From JBCBSS01 sp039819065 (lineage in GTDB: Bacteria > Bacteroidota > Bacteroidia > Cytophagales > Cyclobacteriaceae): a stretch of 23,945 bases of DNA. Location: contig JBCBSS010000127.1 of assembly GCA_039819065.1 (NCBI GenBank), forward strand, positions 1 to 23,945, written 5' to 3'. Under the pieces are notes generated by a model. The model worked only from the letters and a program-made list of their open reading frames with translations, ran no database searches and had not been told where the DNA came from. Each line of letters opens with the position of its first letter. Position 1 is the first letter of the stretch. Positions 6,087 through 13,048 of the stretch are shown here, piece after piece. The position numbers were made by a program, and so were the translations under genes.

Positions 6087-9000
6087 TCTCGATCAAGAAC
6101 ATATTGACTATCGCCAAATACGAATCTAAGGTCTTATGGCGCAATTGGTTTTTCAGGATAGTATCCCTAATCGGTGTCTTCTTTGTTACCGTATTCAATT
6201 TGGGTGTCTTTTCTGAAGTAGATACGCCCCGGTGGTTTGTCCAGTCCAACGCTTGGATTCAACCCTATTCAGCTATGATCCTGATCAGTATAGCGCAAGC
6301 CGCTACGGTCATTTTCCTAGCCTCGGGTCTGATCAAAAAAGATAAAAAGATCGATACCAATGAAGTCTTCTTCGTACGGCCGATCTCCAACCTCGATTAT
6401 GTGTTAGGCAAAGCGTTTGCCCTTTTCAAGCTGTTCTTCTGGCTAAATCTGGTGCTGTTGTTGATCCCTTTGATCATCAACCTCACGAGCCCGGTACTCA
6501 CATTCAATCCGCTTGCCTTCGTGTTTTACCCTTTGATGACTAGCTTACCGACCATCGTGTTTGCCACAGGTTTGGCTTTTCTGACGGTAACACTGCTTCG
6601 CAACCAGCCTATCACCATCGTCTTATTGATAGGCCTGGCTGGGGTAGAATTGATTTACTACTTCGATAAGTTTTCCAACATTCTAGACTTCATGGCTTTC
6701 CGGCTGTCGATGTATACCTCGGAAATGGCCGGTTTCGTTGATCTGGAGTTTGCACTGTGGCAACGGTCATTCTATATCGTGGCTGGTATCGCATGCTTGT
6801 TCATGACTGCTTTCTTCCTCGATCGATTGGCAGGTCATAAAGTAGTTAGAATGGCCAATGGCTTGATCGCGGTATGCCTGCTGGGTGTGGCTGCCTTCAT
6901 GATGCTGAATCTTTGGGAAATGCGTCAAAGCCCTTTCGAGAAACGTGAGCAAATGATTGCTGTGAATGACGAATGGATCGACCAACCCAATATTGACATT
7001 CTGGCTCACGATATATCACTCAAACATAGCGGATATGAAATAGCTTCTACATCCAAACTAGAAGTAAAAAACAATACAAATGCATCATTAAGCACCATTT
7101 TCTTCACCCTCAATCCGAGTTTAGAAGTAGATGAGGTGAAATGGAATGGAACACCAGTAGAATTCGATAGAAACATGCAAATTCTATCGATAGAGAAAGG
7201 GCTATCCATCACTCCGGGACAGACTGGTGAGATAGAATTAAGCTACCATGGCACTATTTCCGAATCAGTAGCTCATCTGGAAGTAGGTCAGGAACGTTAT
7301 GAAGCTGCCTATGACTTCTTTATGTTCTCTTTGCAAAAGAAGTATGCCTTTCTTCAGCCGGATTACGTTTTACTCACCAAAGACGTACTTTGGTATCCGG
7401 ATACTCAAGTAGGTTACAGTCGCAAGAGCCCGGCGAAAGAAAGGACATCATTCACCGACTTTCAGTTGGAAGTAAGCACGACCTCGGGCTTGGTACCTGT
7501 CTCACAAGGAAGTGCTGAAGTGGAGAATGGAGTTTACCAATTCCGTCCTGAGTATCCCCTACCGCAGCTTTCTTTGGCGATAGGTAATTATGTCAAGAAA
7601 GAAGTGGTTGTGGATAGTGTATCTTATGCCATCTACCACTACCCTAAAAATGACTACTTCGTCAAACACCTGGGTCAGTTGAGCGATACGCTAAGCTATC
7701 TGGTTACCGACATAGTCAATGAATATGAAGACGGGCAAAAACTAAAGTACCCTTTCAATAGACTTCAATTCGTAGAGACCCCTATACAGTTTAGTGCCTT
7801 TAACAAGATCTATGAAGGGCAGCAGGCATTTGTCCAGCCAGAAACGGTTTATTGGCCGGAAGAAGGCGGAGCCATCCGCGAGTTTGACCTGAGAAGGCAA
7901 ATGCGCAGTATGAACCGCCAGGCAAGAGAGGAAAACCAAGTACTTAGTGAAAAGGAAAAGCAAGCTAACATCTTCAATGACCTGATCAAGAAGGTGTTTA
8001 CCAAGCAATCAGCAGATGTATGGGTCTTTGACGGTAGAGATGAAGATGAACCAGATTATGCACTATTTCCGAATCTCTACACCTACAATTCTGGTATAGT
8101 CAGTCGTGAGTGGGCATTATTGAACCGAAGTATTGCGCATTATCTCAACAATGAAAAGCAGGCTCAAAACGACTTCTCACGAAATTTCAACGGTATCTCT
8201 TTTACGGAAGAATGTAATCTCCTCATGCAGGAGTCTTCTATCACTCAGATCCTAACCGAAGAAACAGACTTCAATAAGATCAAAAAATCTGTCTCACTAA
8301 AGGCTGAGTACCTCTTTTCTTATTTGGGGCAACTACTTGGCGAGGAAGCATTGAAGGACTTCTTATACAATTGGATGAGTGCGCATCAACACCAGCTCAC
8401 GACTTATGAAGACTTCCAAAAGGCTTTTCAAGAGCGATTTGAAATGCCACTAGATCCAATTATACAGAAGGTCTATTTTGATACGGAGCAAGCCGCCTAT
8501 GAGATAAGCAACGTACGAAAGTATGAAGTACTTGACGGTGACCGCAAGCGCTATCAAGTGCTGCTGGATATAGAAAATACTGGCAAAAACGATGGCGTGG
8601 TCGAGATCAAATTCAACACTGGCGATGATTCTGATAGAAATCGCTTCAGACGTAGAGTCAACCAGGAAGTGGAAGAGGATGAGCCCGGATATCTTGCGGT
8701 GATCAAGCAAGGTGAGATCAAACAGTTCGGTTTTATACTGGATGAAAAGCCTAAAGAGATTACCATTAACACCCTCATATCCAGCAATATACCTTCCGTA
8801 ATCACGACATCAATTGGTACTTTCAGCAAAGGCAACCTCGCCACACTTTTTGAAGGTGAAAAACCCATTGAGGCACGTCCATTGCCAGCGCAATTGGAGG
8901 TTATAGTGGACAATGAAGATTCTGCCTTCAGCACTTTCAGCCCGATCAAAGCTACCTACATGAGAGCTTACCTGGACAGCAGAAAGGAATCGGACAAAAA

Positions 9001-9415
9001 ATACCATGGCAACTGGTTCCGGTCTTATTCCAAATGGCTGGCCACTACCGGCTCAGGCTTCTACGGTAAGACCATCCGATCAGCCCACTTTACCCGTTCT
9101 GGCAAAGGGGAAAAGGAAGCTTCCTGGTCGCCAAACTTAGAAGAAGAAGGCTTCTATGATGTGTATGCCTATATGATAGGCAAAAATCAGAACGCCTACC
9201 TAGGCAGAAACAACAGCCGACAATACAAATACAATTATGTCATCCATCACGCAGACGGGCAAGACGAGATAGCATTCAATGTCTCCGGCGCCGAACCGGG
9301 TTGGAATTATCTCGGCTCTTACTACTTCAACCAAGGCGGTGGGCAGGTAGTATTGACTGACGAATGCGATCTCAGAACAGTATATGCGGATGCCATCAAA
9401 TGGGTGAAGCAATAA
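6083..9415 (+). CDS. ABC-2 permease fused to a catalytically degenerate M1-peptidase-like domain and a golvesin-like C-terminal domain
   Basis: 1110 aa inner-membrane protein. Residues 1 to about 285 contain six or more TM segments of ABC-2 permease type, including a conserved-looking FVRPISNLDYVLGK loop. About 290-820 resembles the periplasmic peptidase-M1 fold found fused to such permeases (strand-rich start, DVLWYPDTQVGY and YPLPQLSLAIGNY segments). I find no HExxH zinc motif anywhere in the protein, so this domain is probably not a peptidase; REWALLNRSIAHYLNNE sits about where the active-site helices should be. A beta linker (about 825-940) follows. The last 110 residues (ASWSPNLEEEGFYDVYAY, PGWNYLGSYYFNQGGG, YADAIKWV) look like a golvesin C-terminal-like domain. 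It is translationally coupled to the ATPase before it. Permease role confident; the periplasmic domains are more likely scaffolds or binding modules. Confidence 0.8.
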   Translation: MISIKNILTIAKYESKVLWRNWFFRIVSLIGVFFVTVFNLGVFSEVDTPRWFVQSNAWIQPYSAMILISIAQAATVIFLASGLIKKDKKIDTNEVFFVRPISNLDYVLGKAFALFKLFFWLNLVLLLIPLIINLTSPVLTFNPLAFVFYPLMTSLPTIVFATGLAFLTVTLLRNQPITIVLLIGLAGVELIYYFDKFSNILDFMAFRLSMYTSEMAGFVDLEFALWQRSFYIVAGIACLFMTAFFLDRLAGHKVVRMANGLIAVCLLGVAAFMMLNLWEMRQSPFEKREQMIAVNDEWIDQPNIDILAHDISLKHSGYEIASTSKLEVKNNTNASLSTIFFTLNPSLEVDEVKWNGTPVEFDRNMQILSIEKGLSITPGQTGEIELSYHGTISESVAHLEVGQERYEAAYDFFMFSLQKKYAFLQPDYVLLTKDVLWYPDTQVGYSRKSPAKERTSFTDFQLEVSTTSGLVPVSQGSAEVENGVYQFRPEYPLPQLSLAIGNYVKKEVVVDSVSYAIYHYPKNDYFVKHLGQLSDTLSYLVTDIVNEYEDGQKLKYPFNRLQFVETPIQFSAFNKIYEGQQAFVQPETVYWPEEGGAIREFDLRRQMRSMNRQAREENQVLSEKEKQANIFNDLIKKVFTKQSADVWVFDGRDEDEPDYALFPNLYTYNSGIVSREWALLNRSIAHYLNNEKQAQNDFSRNFNGISFTEECNLLMQESSITQILTEETDFNKIKKSVSLKAEYLFSYLGQLLGEEALKDFLYNWMSAHQHQLTTYEDFQKAFQERFEMPLDPIIQKVYFDTEQAAYEISNVRKYEVLDGDRKRYQVLLDIENTGKNDGVVEIKFNTGDDSDRNRFRRRVNQEVEEDEPGYLAVIKQGEIKQFGFILDEKPKEITINTLISSNIPSVITTSIGTFSKGNLATLFEGEKPIEARPLPAQLEVIVDNEDSAFSTFSPIKATYMRAYLDSRKESDKKYHGNWFRSYSKWLATTGSGFYGKTIRSAHFTRSGKGEKEASWSPNLEEEGFYDVYAYMIGKNQNAYLGRNNSRQYKYNYVIHHADGQDEIAFNVSGAEPGWNYLGSYYFNQGGGQVVLTDECDLRTVYADAIKWVKQ

Positions 9416-9443
9416 AGAATTGAAAAAGTAAAACAACGTTAAG

Positions 9444-10928
9444 ATGAACCAATACCGTAACCGATACGGCCATCAGCGCCTTCTGGCCTTGCTGATTATT
9501 ATTCCAGGCTTGTTCCTCTCCTATCAAGCACAAAGTCAACGTGTGCTGACGCTGGAAGAGTCAATTCAATTTGCCCAAAGCAGTAGTCCGGACATTAAAA
9601 AGTCTACGCTTAATTTAGTGAGCAATCAAAAGAGCCTTGATGCACAACGGGCAGCGTTAAAATCTAGATTCTCGCTGGATGTAACGCCATTCGATTTCAA
9701 CAGAACCCGGGTATTCGACAACTTCTTTTCCAGGTGGAATACCACAGAAGATTACAACTCATTTGCCAACTTCTCTGTGACACAGCCCATCGCTGCCACA
9801 GATGGCACGATCTCTTTGATCAACCAGTTGGGGTATCGTGATAACTTCTCTGAGTTCCAGGATCTGAGGACGCAGACTTATAGTAATAACCTCTTCCTTC
9901 AACTAGATCAACCCATATTCACCTACAACCGTAACAAGCTGCAGCTGAAAGAGCTAGAATTGAATTTGGAGAATGCCAAAATCAGCAATTCTATCCAACT
10001 CCTGAATCTCGAACGTAACGTAACACAGTCATTCTACACGCTATACCAAAGCCAGAATAGCCTTGAGATCGCCAGGGACGAATATGAAAACCAAAAGGTC
10101 AGCTATGAGATCACCAAGAACAAGGTAGAGGCTGACCTACTCGCCAAAGAAGAGTTGTATCAGGCGGAGCTTAATCTCGCCACTTCGAGATCCACATTAG
10201 AGAATAACCAGGTAAGCATGGACAACGCGGCTGACGATTTCAAATTGCTACTGGGTATGGACTTAGAGGAAGAGGTTAAAGTAGAAGTAGACGTAAAGTT
10301 TATCACCCGTGAGGTAGACCTTAATCAGGCCATTCAATATGGACTTGAAAATCGTATGGAGCTCAGACAAAGAGCCATCGATATTGAGCGTTCTCAGTTC
10401 GAATTGACCAGAACTAATGCGCTGAACGAATTCAAAGGTTCGGTATCACTGTCTCTCGGTGTATTTGGGGATAACGAACAGTTCTCCGAAGTCTATCAAT
10501 CACCCGCTGTCAACCCAAGGGTAGCGGTTTCTTTCACCATTCCACTTTGGGATTGGGGCGAGAATAGGGCTCGTATCGAGGCGCAGACAGCTAACATAGA
10601 GATCAACAAGGTTGACTTAGAGAATCAAAAGAATGATATCATCATCAACATTCGCAAGGCTTATAGAAACCTGCAGAACCTTGAAAACCAGATCGAGATC
10701 GCTCAGCAAAACGTGAAGAATGCTGAATTAACCTACGACATCAATCTCGAACGCTACAAAAACGGCGATTTGACCAGTATAGACCTCAATCAGTTCCAGA
10801 ACCAGCTTTCTGATAAGAAGAGCGAATTGGCTACTGCATTGATCAATTATAAGATAGAACTACTCAACCTGAAGGTATTGTCACTTTACGATTTTGAAAA
10901 CCAACAACCTGTTATCCCCAACTATTAA
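9444..10928 (+). CDS. TolC-family outer-membrane efflux channel
   Basis: 494 aa. A signal peptide covers about residues 1-32 (LLALLIIIPGLFLSYQAQSQ is its core and cleavage region). The mature part has the two-fold repeat of the family: long coiled helices rich in N, Q, E and L (around 150-270 and 360-470) and a VLTLEESIQFAQSSSPDIKK start typical of TolC/OprM relatives; the second repeat starts at DLNQAIQYGLENRMELRQRA. Such proteins form trimers with an outer-membrane barrel and a periplasmic tunnel and dock to membrane-fusion proteins. The gene begins 28 nt after the permease fusion and precedes the adaptor gene, so it is the exit duct of this locus. No separate promoter was seen. Confidence 0.93.
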   Translation: MNQYRNRYGHQRLLALLIIIPGLFLSYQAQSQRVLTLEESIQFAQSSSPDIKKSTLNLVSNQKSLDAQRAALKSRFSLDVTPFDFNRTRVFDNFFSRWNTTEDYNSFANFSVTQPIAATDGTISLINQLGYRDNFSEFQDLRTQTYSNNLFLQLDQPIFTYNRNKLQLKELELNLENAKISNSIQLLNLERNVTQSFYTLYQSQNSLEIARDEYENQKVSYEITKNKVEADLLAKEELYQAELNLATSRSTLENNQVSMDNAADDFKLLLGMDLEEEVKVEVDVKFITREVDLNQAIQYGLENRMELRQRAIDIERSQFELTRTNALNEFKGSVSLSLGVFGDNEQFSEVYQSPAVNPRVAVSFTIPLWDWGENRARIEAQTANIEINKVDLENQKNDIIINIRKAYRNLQNLENQIEIAQQNVKNAELTYDINLERYKNGDLTSIDLNQFQNQLSDKKSELATALINYKIELLNLKVLSLYDFENQQPVIPNY

Positions 10929-10944
10929 CATCAGAACGACCATG

Positions 10945-11097
10945 TATATAGTGTCTCTAAGAAAACGCCAATATCCGCGTTACGCTCGCCCAAAAAATAC
11001 TCATGTACACCAGTACACTCCGTTTTTTTGGCCTTCGCAAGCCTTGATCTTGACGTTTTCTTAAAGACACTTTGAGTTTTCTTACAAACACTATATA
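10945..11097. repeat. Nested 153-bp palindromic element with two alternative right arms
   Basis: The left arm GTGTCTCTAAGAAAACG (10951-10967) pairs with CGTTTTCTTAAAGACAC (11054-11070) with one mismatch. The larger left arm 10945-10966 also pairs with 11076-11097 at 19 of 22 positions, so the right arm is present twice, 21 nt apart. Inside, CAAAAAATACTCATGTAC pairs approximately with GTACACTCCGTTTTTTTG around a short loop. It fills the spacer between the TolC and adaptor genes and could end, slow or stabilise the transcript, or be a non-autonomous mobile element. Similar ACTCATGTACACCAGTACA-type elements exist, from memory, in other Bacteroidota. Confidence 0.7.
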
Positions 11098-11103
11098 GCT
11101 CCA

Positions 11104-12162
11104 ATGAAAAAGTTTAGAAAAACCATTGCACCCCTGTTACTCGCGGTAGGCTTAATGGCCTGTGACGGAGAAGAATCAGATATCAAAACCGAGATAAAGA
11201 TTCCAGTATCGGTGCAAAGCATCAAGCCCCAATCCATATCACGTTTTATAGAAACAACGGGCACAGTCTACTCCTCTAAAGAAGGCGTGATGAAATCAGA
11301 TTTAGCCGGGTTATACCTCTTACAAACCAACCCTAGAACCAGAAAGACTTATGCGCTGGGAGATGCGGTGAAGAAGGGCGAGATATTGATTAGGCTTGAG
11401 GACAGAGAGTTTGAAAACAACTTGCAGTTAGAAGGCAAGAAGCTCAACCTAGAACTGGCAGACAACAACCTCAAAAAACAGAAATCACTGTACGACAAAG
11501 GCGGAGTAACCCAAACCGAATTGAAGAATGCTTCTATCGAATATGTCAACGCCAAATACTCTTATGAGAATGCGGAAATTCAACAGGCGAAGATGTCGGT
11601 GAGAGCGCCATTCGACGGCGTCATTGTAGAATTACCTTTCCATACCCAAGGTGTGAGGATCGAGCAAAACCAGGAATTATTCAAGGTGATGGAATACGAT
11701 CTCTTACTGATGGACGTGAAGCTACCTGAGAAGCACTTGCCGGAGATCACACTCAACCAAGAGGTACAGATCACCAACTACAATGTAGCCAAGGATACCA
11801 TCAACGGTAGAATCAGTCAGATCTCTCCTATCGTGAACTCCGAGACGCGTACTTTCCAAAGCATACTGGAAATAAATAATAAAAACCGCATGCTGAGACC
11901 CGGCATGTTCATCAAAGCAGCCATCCTATCCGAGCAGCGTGACAGTACCATTGTCATACCCAAAGAGACCATCATTTCTCGGCAGGATGGCAAAGTGGTT
12001 TTCACGGTAGAAAACGGCATTGCCACGGAAAAGAAGATCACCACCGGCCTCGAAAACCTCGATGTCATAGAAGTACTGAGCGGCCTCAAAGTCAACGATA
12101 GACTCGTTGTCAACGGCTATGAAACGTTGAGGAATAAGTCGAAAGTGAGTGTGGTACAATAG
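11104..12162 (+). CDS. RND/ABC efflux periplasmic adaptor (membrane-fusion protein), lipoprotein
   Basis: 352 aa. The N-terminus MKKFRKTIAPLLLAVGLMAC is a lipoprotein signal with Cys20 as the lipidation site. The mature protein has the HlyD/AcrA layout: a first barrel-like strand set and half lipoyl domain (about 40-100), a short alpha-helical hairpin (about 105-160, LEGKKLNLELADNNLKKQKS and YDKGGVTQTELKNASIEYVN), the second lipoyl half (MSVRAPFDGVIVELPF), a beta-barrel (about 195-280, RMLRPGMFIKA) and a membrane-proximal end (VFTVENGIATEKKITTGLEN). The hairpin is short, as in RND-type adaptors. It connects the TolC protein with one or both RND subunits. The gene lies directly behind the palindromic element; the next RND gene is 886 nt away. 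Confidence 0.93.
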   Translation: MKKFRKTIAPLLLAVGLMACDGEESDIKTEIKIPVSVQSIKPQSISRFIETTGTVYSSKEGVMKSDLAGLYLLQTNPRTRKTYALGDAVKKGEILIRLEDREFENNLQLEGKKLNLELADNNLKKQKSLYDKGGVTQTELKNASIEYVNAKYSYENAEIQQAKMSVRAPFDGVIVELPFHTQGVRIEQNQELFKVMEYDLLLMDVKLPEKHLPEITLNQEVQITNYNVAKDTINGRISQISPIVNSETRTFQSILEINNKNRMLRPGMFIKAAILSEQRDSTIVIPKETIISRQDGKVVFTVENGIATEKKITTGLENLDVIEVLSGLKVNDRLVVNGYETLRNKSKVSVVQ

Positions 12163-12205
12163 CGATGACTATGACTATTGATCTTATGTCTAATAATAGC
12201 CACTA

Positions 12206-12290
12206 TGTCATTTCGAGTGCAACGAGAAATCTTACTCGAAGCGAAGTGCATCACTTAAAAGGAGAAAGATCCCGACAAGTCGGGATGACA
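12206..12290 (+). repeat. Full TGTCATTTCGA...ATGACA element, copy in unit A
   Basis: 85 nt with inverted ends TGTCAT and ATGACA. Near the right end is ATCCCGACAAGTCGGGAT, a near-continuous palindrome (8-bp stem). Other full copies are at 12664-12746 and 21351-21433; truncated left halves are at 98, 4902 and 21077. All copies in the window are in the same orientation. Confidence 0.7.
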
Positions 12291-12428
12291 TTCCATAGAA
12301 AGGGCGGAGACGTGGAACACGACGATAAGCACAGAAAGTCCATAGTACAGTCATTCCCTTGCGATCCCGATGAATATCGGGAGAGACTTGGGAATCCCCT
12401 TAGCCGACGGAGGGTACTCGATCCAAGC

Positions 12429-12527
12429 TGTCATTGCGATTCCGACGAAGGAGGAAGAAGCAATCCCGAAGCTACCAAAGAGATTCCCTGGATTTGCTCC
12501 TATCTAATAAACCGTAGAATAACGAAG
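12429..12527 (+). repeat. TGTCATTGCGA element, degenerate copy in unit A
   Basis: Starts TGTCATTGCGATTCCGACG, contains GAAGCAATCCCGAAG, and ends in a decayed GAGATTCCCTGGATTTGCTC...GTAGAATAACG part compared with the better preserved copy at 12903-13000. Confidence 0.6.
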
Positions 12528-12541
12528 CAAGCCAATGTGCA

Positions 12542-12561
12542 GCCGGGTGTTTCCACCCGGC
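12542..12561 (-). repeat. Hairpin with same arms as 4994-5013 but loop reversed
   Basis: GCCGGGTG, loop TTTC, CACCCGGC. The loop reads GAAA on the minus strand. The left flank (GTGCA) is the same as at 4989-4993, so only the loop is turned around. Confidence 0.6.
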
Positions 12562-12585
12562 AGTTAAAGCCACAGGGCGCAGACC

Positions 12586-12605
12586 GTCAGGTCGAAAGAC
12601 CTGAC
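12586..12605 (+). repeat. GNRA-loop hairpin (GAAA loop, GTCAGGTC stem)
   Basis: GTCAGGTC (12586-12593), loop GAAA, GACCTGAC (12598-12605), a perfect 8-bp stem with arm sequence different from the CCGGGTG type but the same loop class. Confidence 0.6.
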
Positions 12606-12663
12606 CACACTGTACTTGAGCAGGTAGAGCATGCAGCTCAGGGCGAGTCAAACCGTACCCCAC

Positions 12664-12746
12664 TGTCATTTCGAGGAACGAGAAATCTTACTCGAACCGA
12701 AAAGTACCTCCCAGAAGGAGAAAGATCCCGACAAGTCGAGATGACA
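12664..12746 (+). repeat. Full TGTCATTTCGA...ATGACA element, copy in unit B
   Basis: 83 nt. The inner palindrome carries one mismatch (GTCGAGAT instead of GTCGGGAT). Compared with the unit A copy it is 2 nt shorter near the left end (GAGGAACGAG against GAGTGCAACGAG), yet both are read in the same frame afterwards. Confidence 0.7.
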
Positions 12747-12902
12747 TTCTATAGAAAAGGCGGAGACGTGGAACACAAGCATAAGCACAGAAAGTCCATA
12801 GTATCGTCATTCCCTTGCGACCTTGCGCAGCTTGGAAGGCTTGGGAATCTCATTAACAGACATAAGACACAAGACGTAAGACAAAAGACCTTGAATCGAA
12901 GC

Positions 12903-13000
12903 TGTCATTGCGATTCCGACGAAGGAGGAAGAAGCAATCCCGAACCTATAAGCGAGATTCCCCGGATTCGCTCCTTCGTCGCTCACCGTGGAATGACGGA
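12903..13000 (+). repeat. TGTCATTGCGA element, well-preserved long copy in unit B
   Basis: 98 nt from TGTCATTGCGA to GGAATGACGG, giving roughly inverted ends. The right half (GAGATTCCCCGGATTCGCTC through GTGGAATGACGG) recurs alone at about 21272-21317. Confidence 0.65.
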
Positions 13001-13048
13001 GAGCACCCAAAACATCATCAAGACATCCATTAACCAAAAATATTTAGC

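Larger units (their letters stand above)
12163..13048 (+). repeat. Repeat-built spacer between adaptor and RND genes, with a duplicated unit
   Basis: 886 nt made almost wholly of repeats. Unit A (12206-12527) and unit B (12664 to about 12998) are direct copies about 458 nt apart. Each consists of a TGTCATTTCGA...ATGACA element, a shared middle (GGCGGAGACGTGGAACAC and AAGCACAGAAAGTCCATAGT) and a TGTCATTGCGA element. Between them lie two hairpins (12542-12561 and 12586-12605). An AGACATAAGAC-type repeat (about 12862-12890) is inserted into unit B only. No independent promoter was recognised. Confidence 0.8.

Noticed and set aside
8554..8949. 131-codon minus-strand frame inside the permease/M1-like gene
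   Set aside because: Antisense shadow of a well-supported coding region; Ser/Leu-rich with no family features. The other antisense frames inside the large genes were rejected for the same reason.
6083..9415. Active M1 aminopeptidase
   Set aside because: No HExxH zinc-binding motif is present in the whole protein, so a peptidase activity was not assigned.
12163..13048. CRISPR array
   Set aside because: Repeats recur in this spacer, but units are long, irregular and compound, without short regular repeat-spacer periodicity or cas genes.
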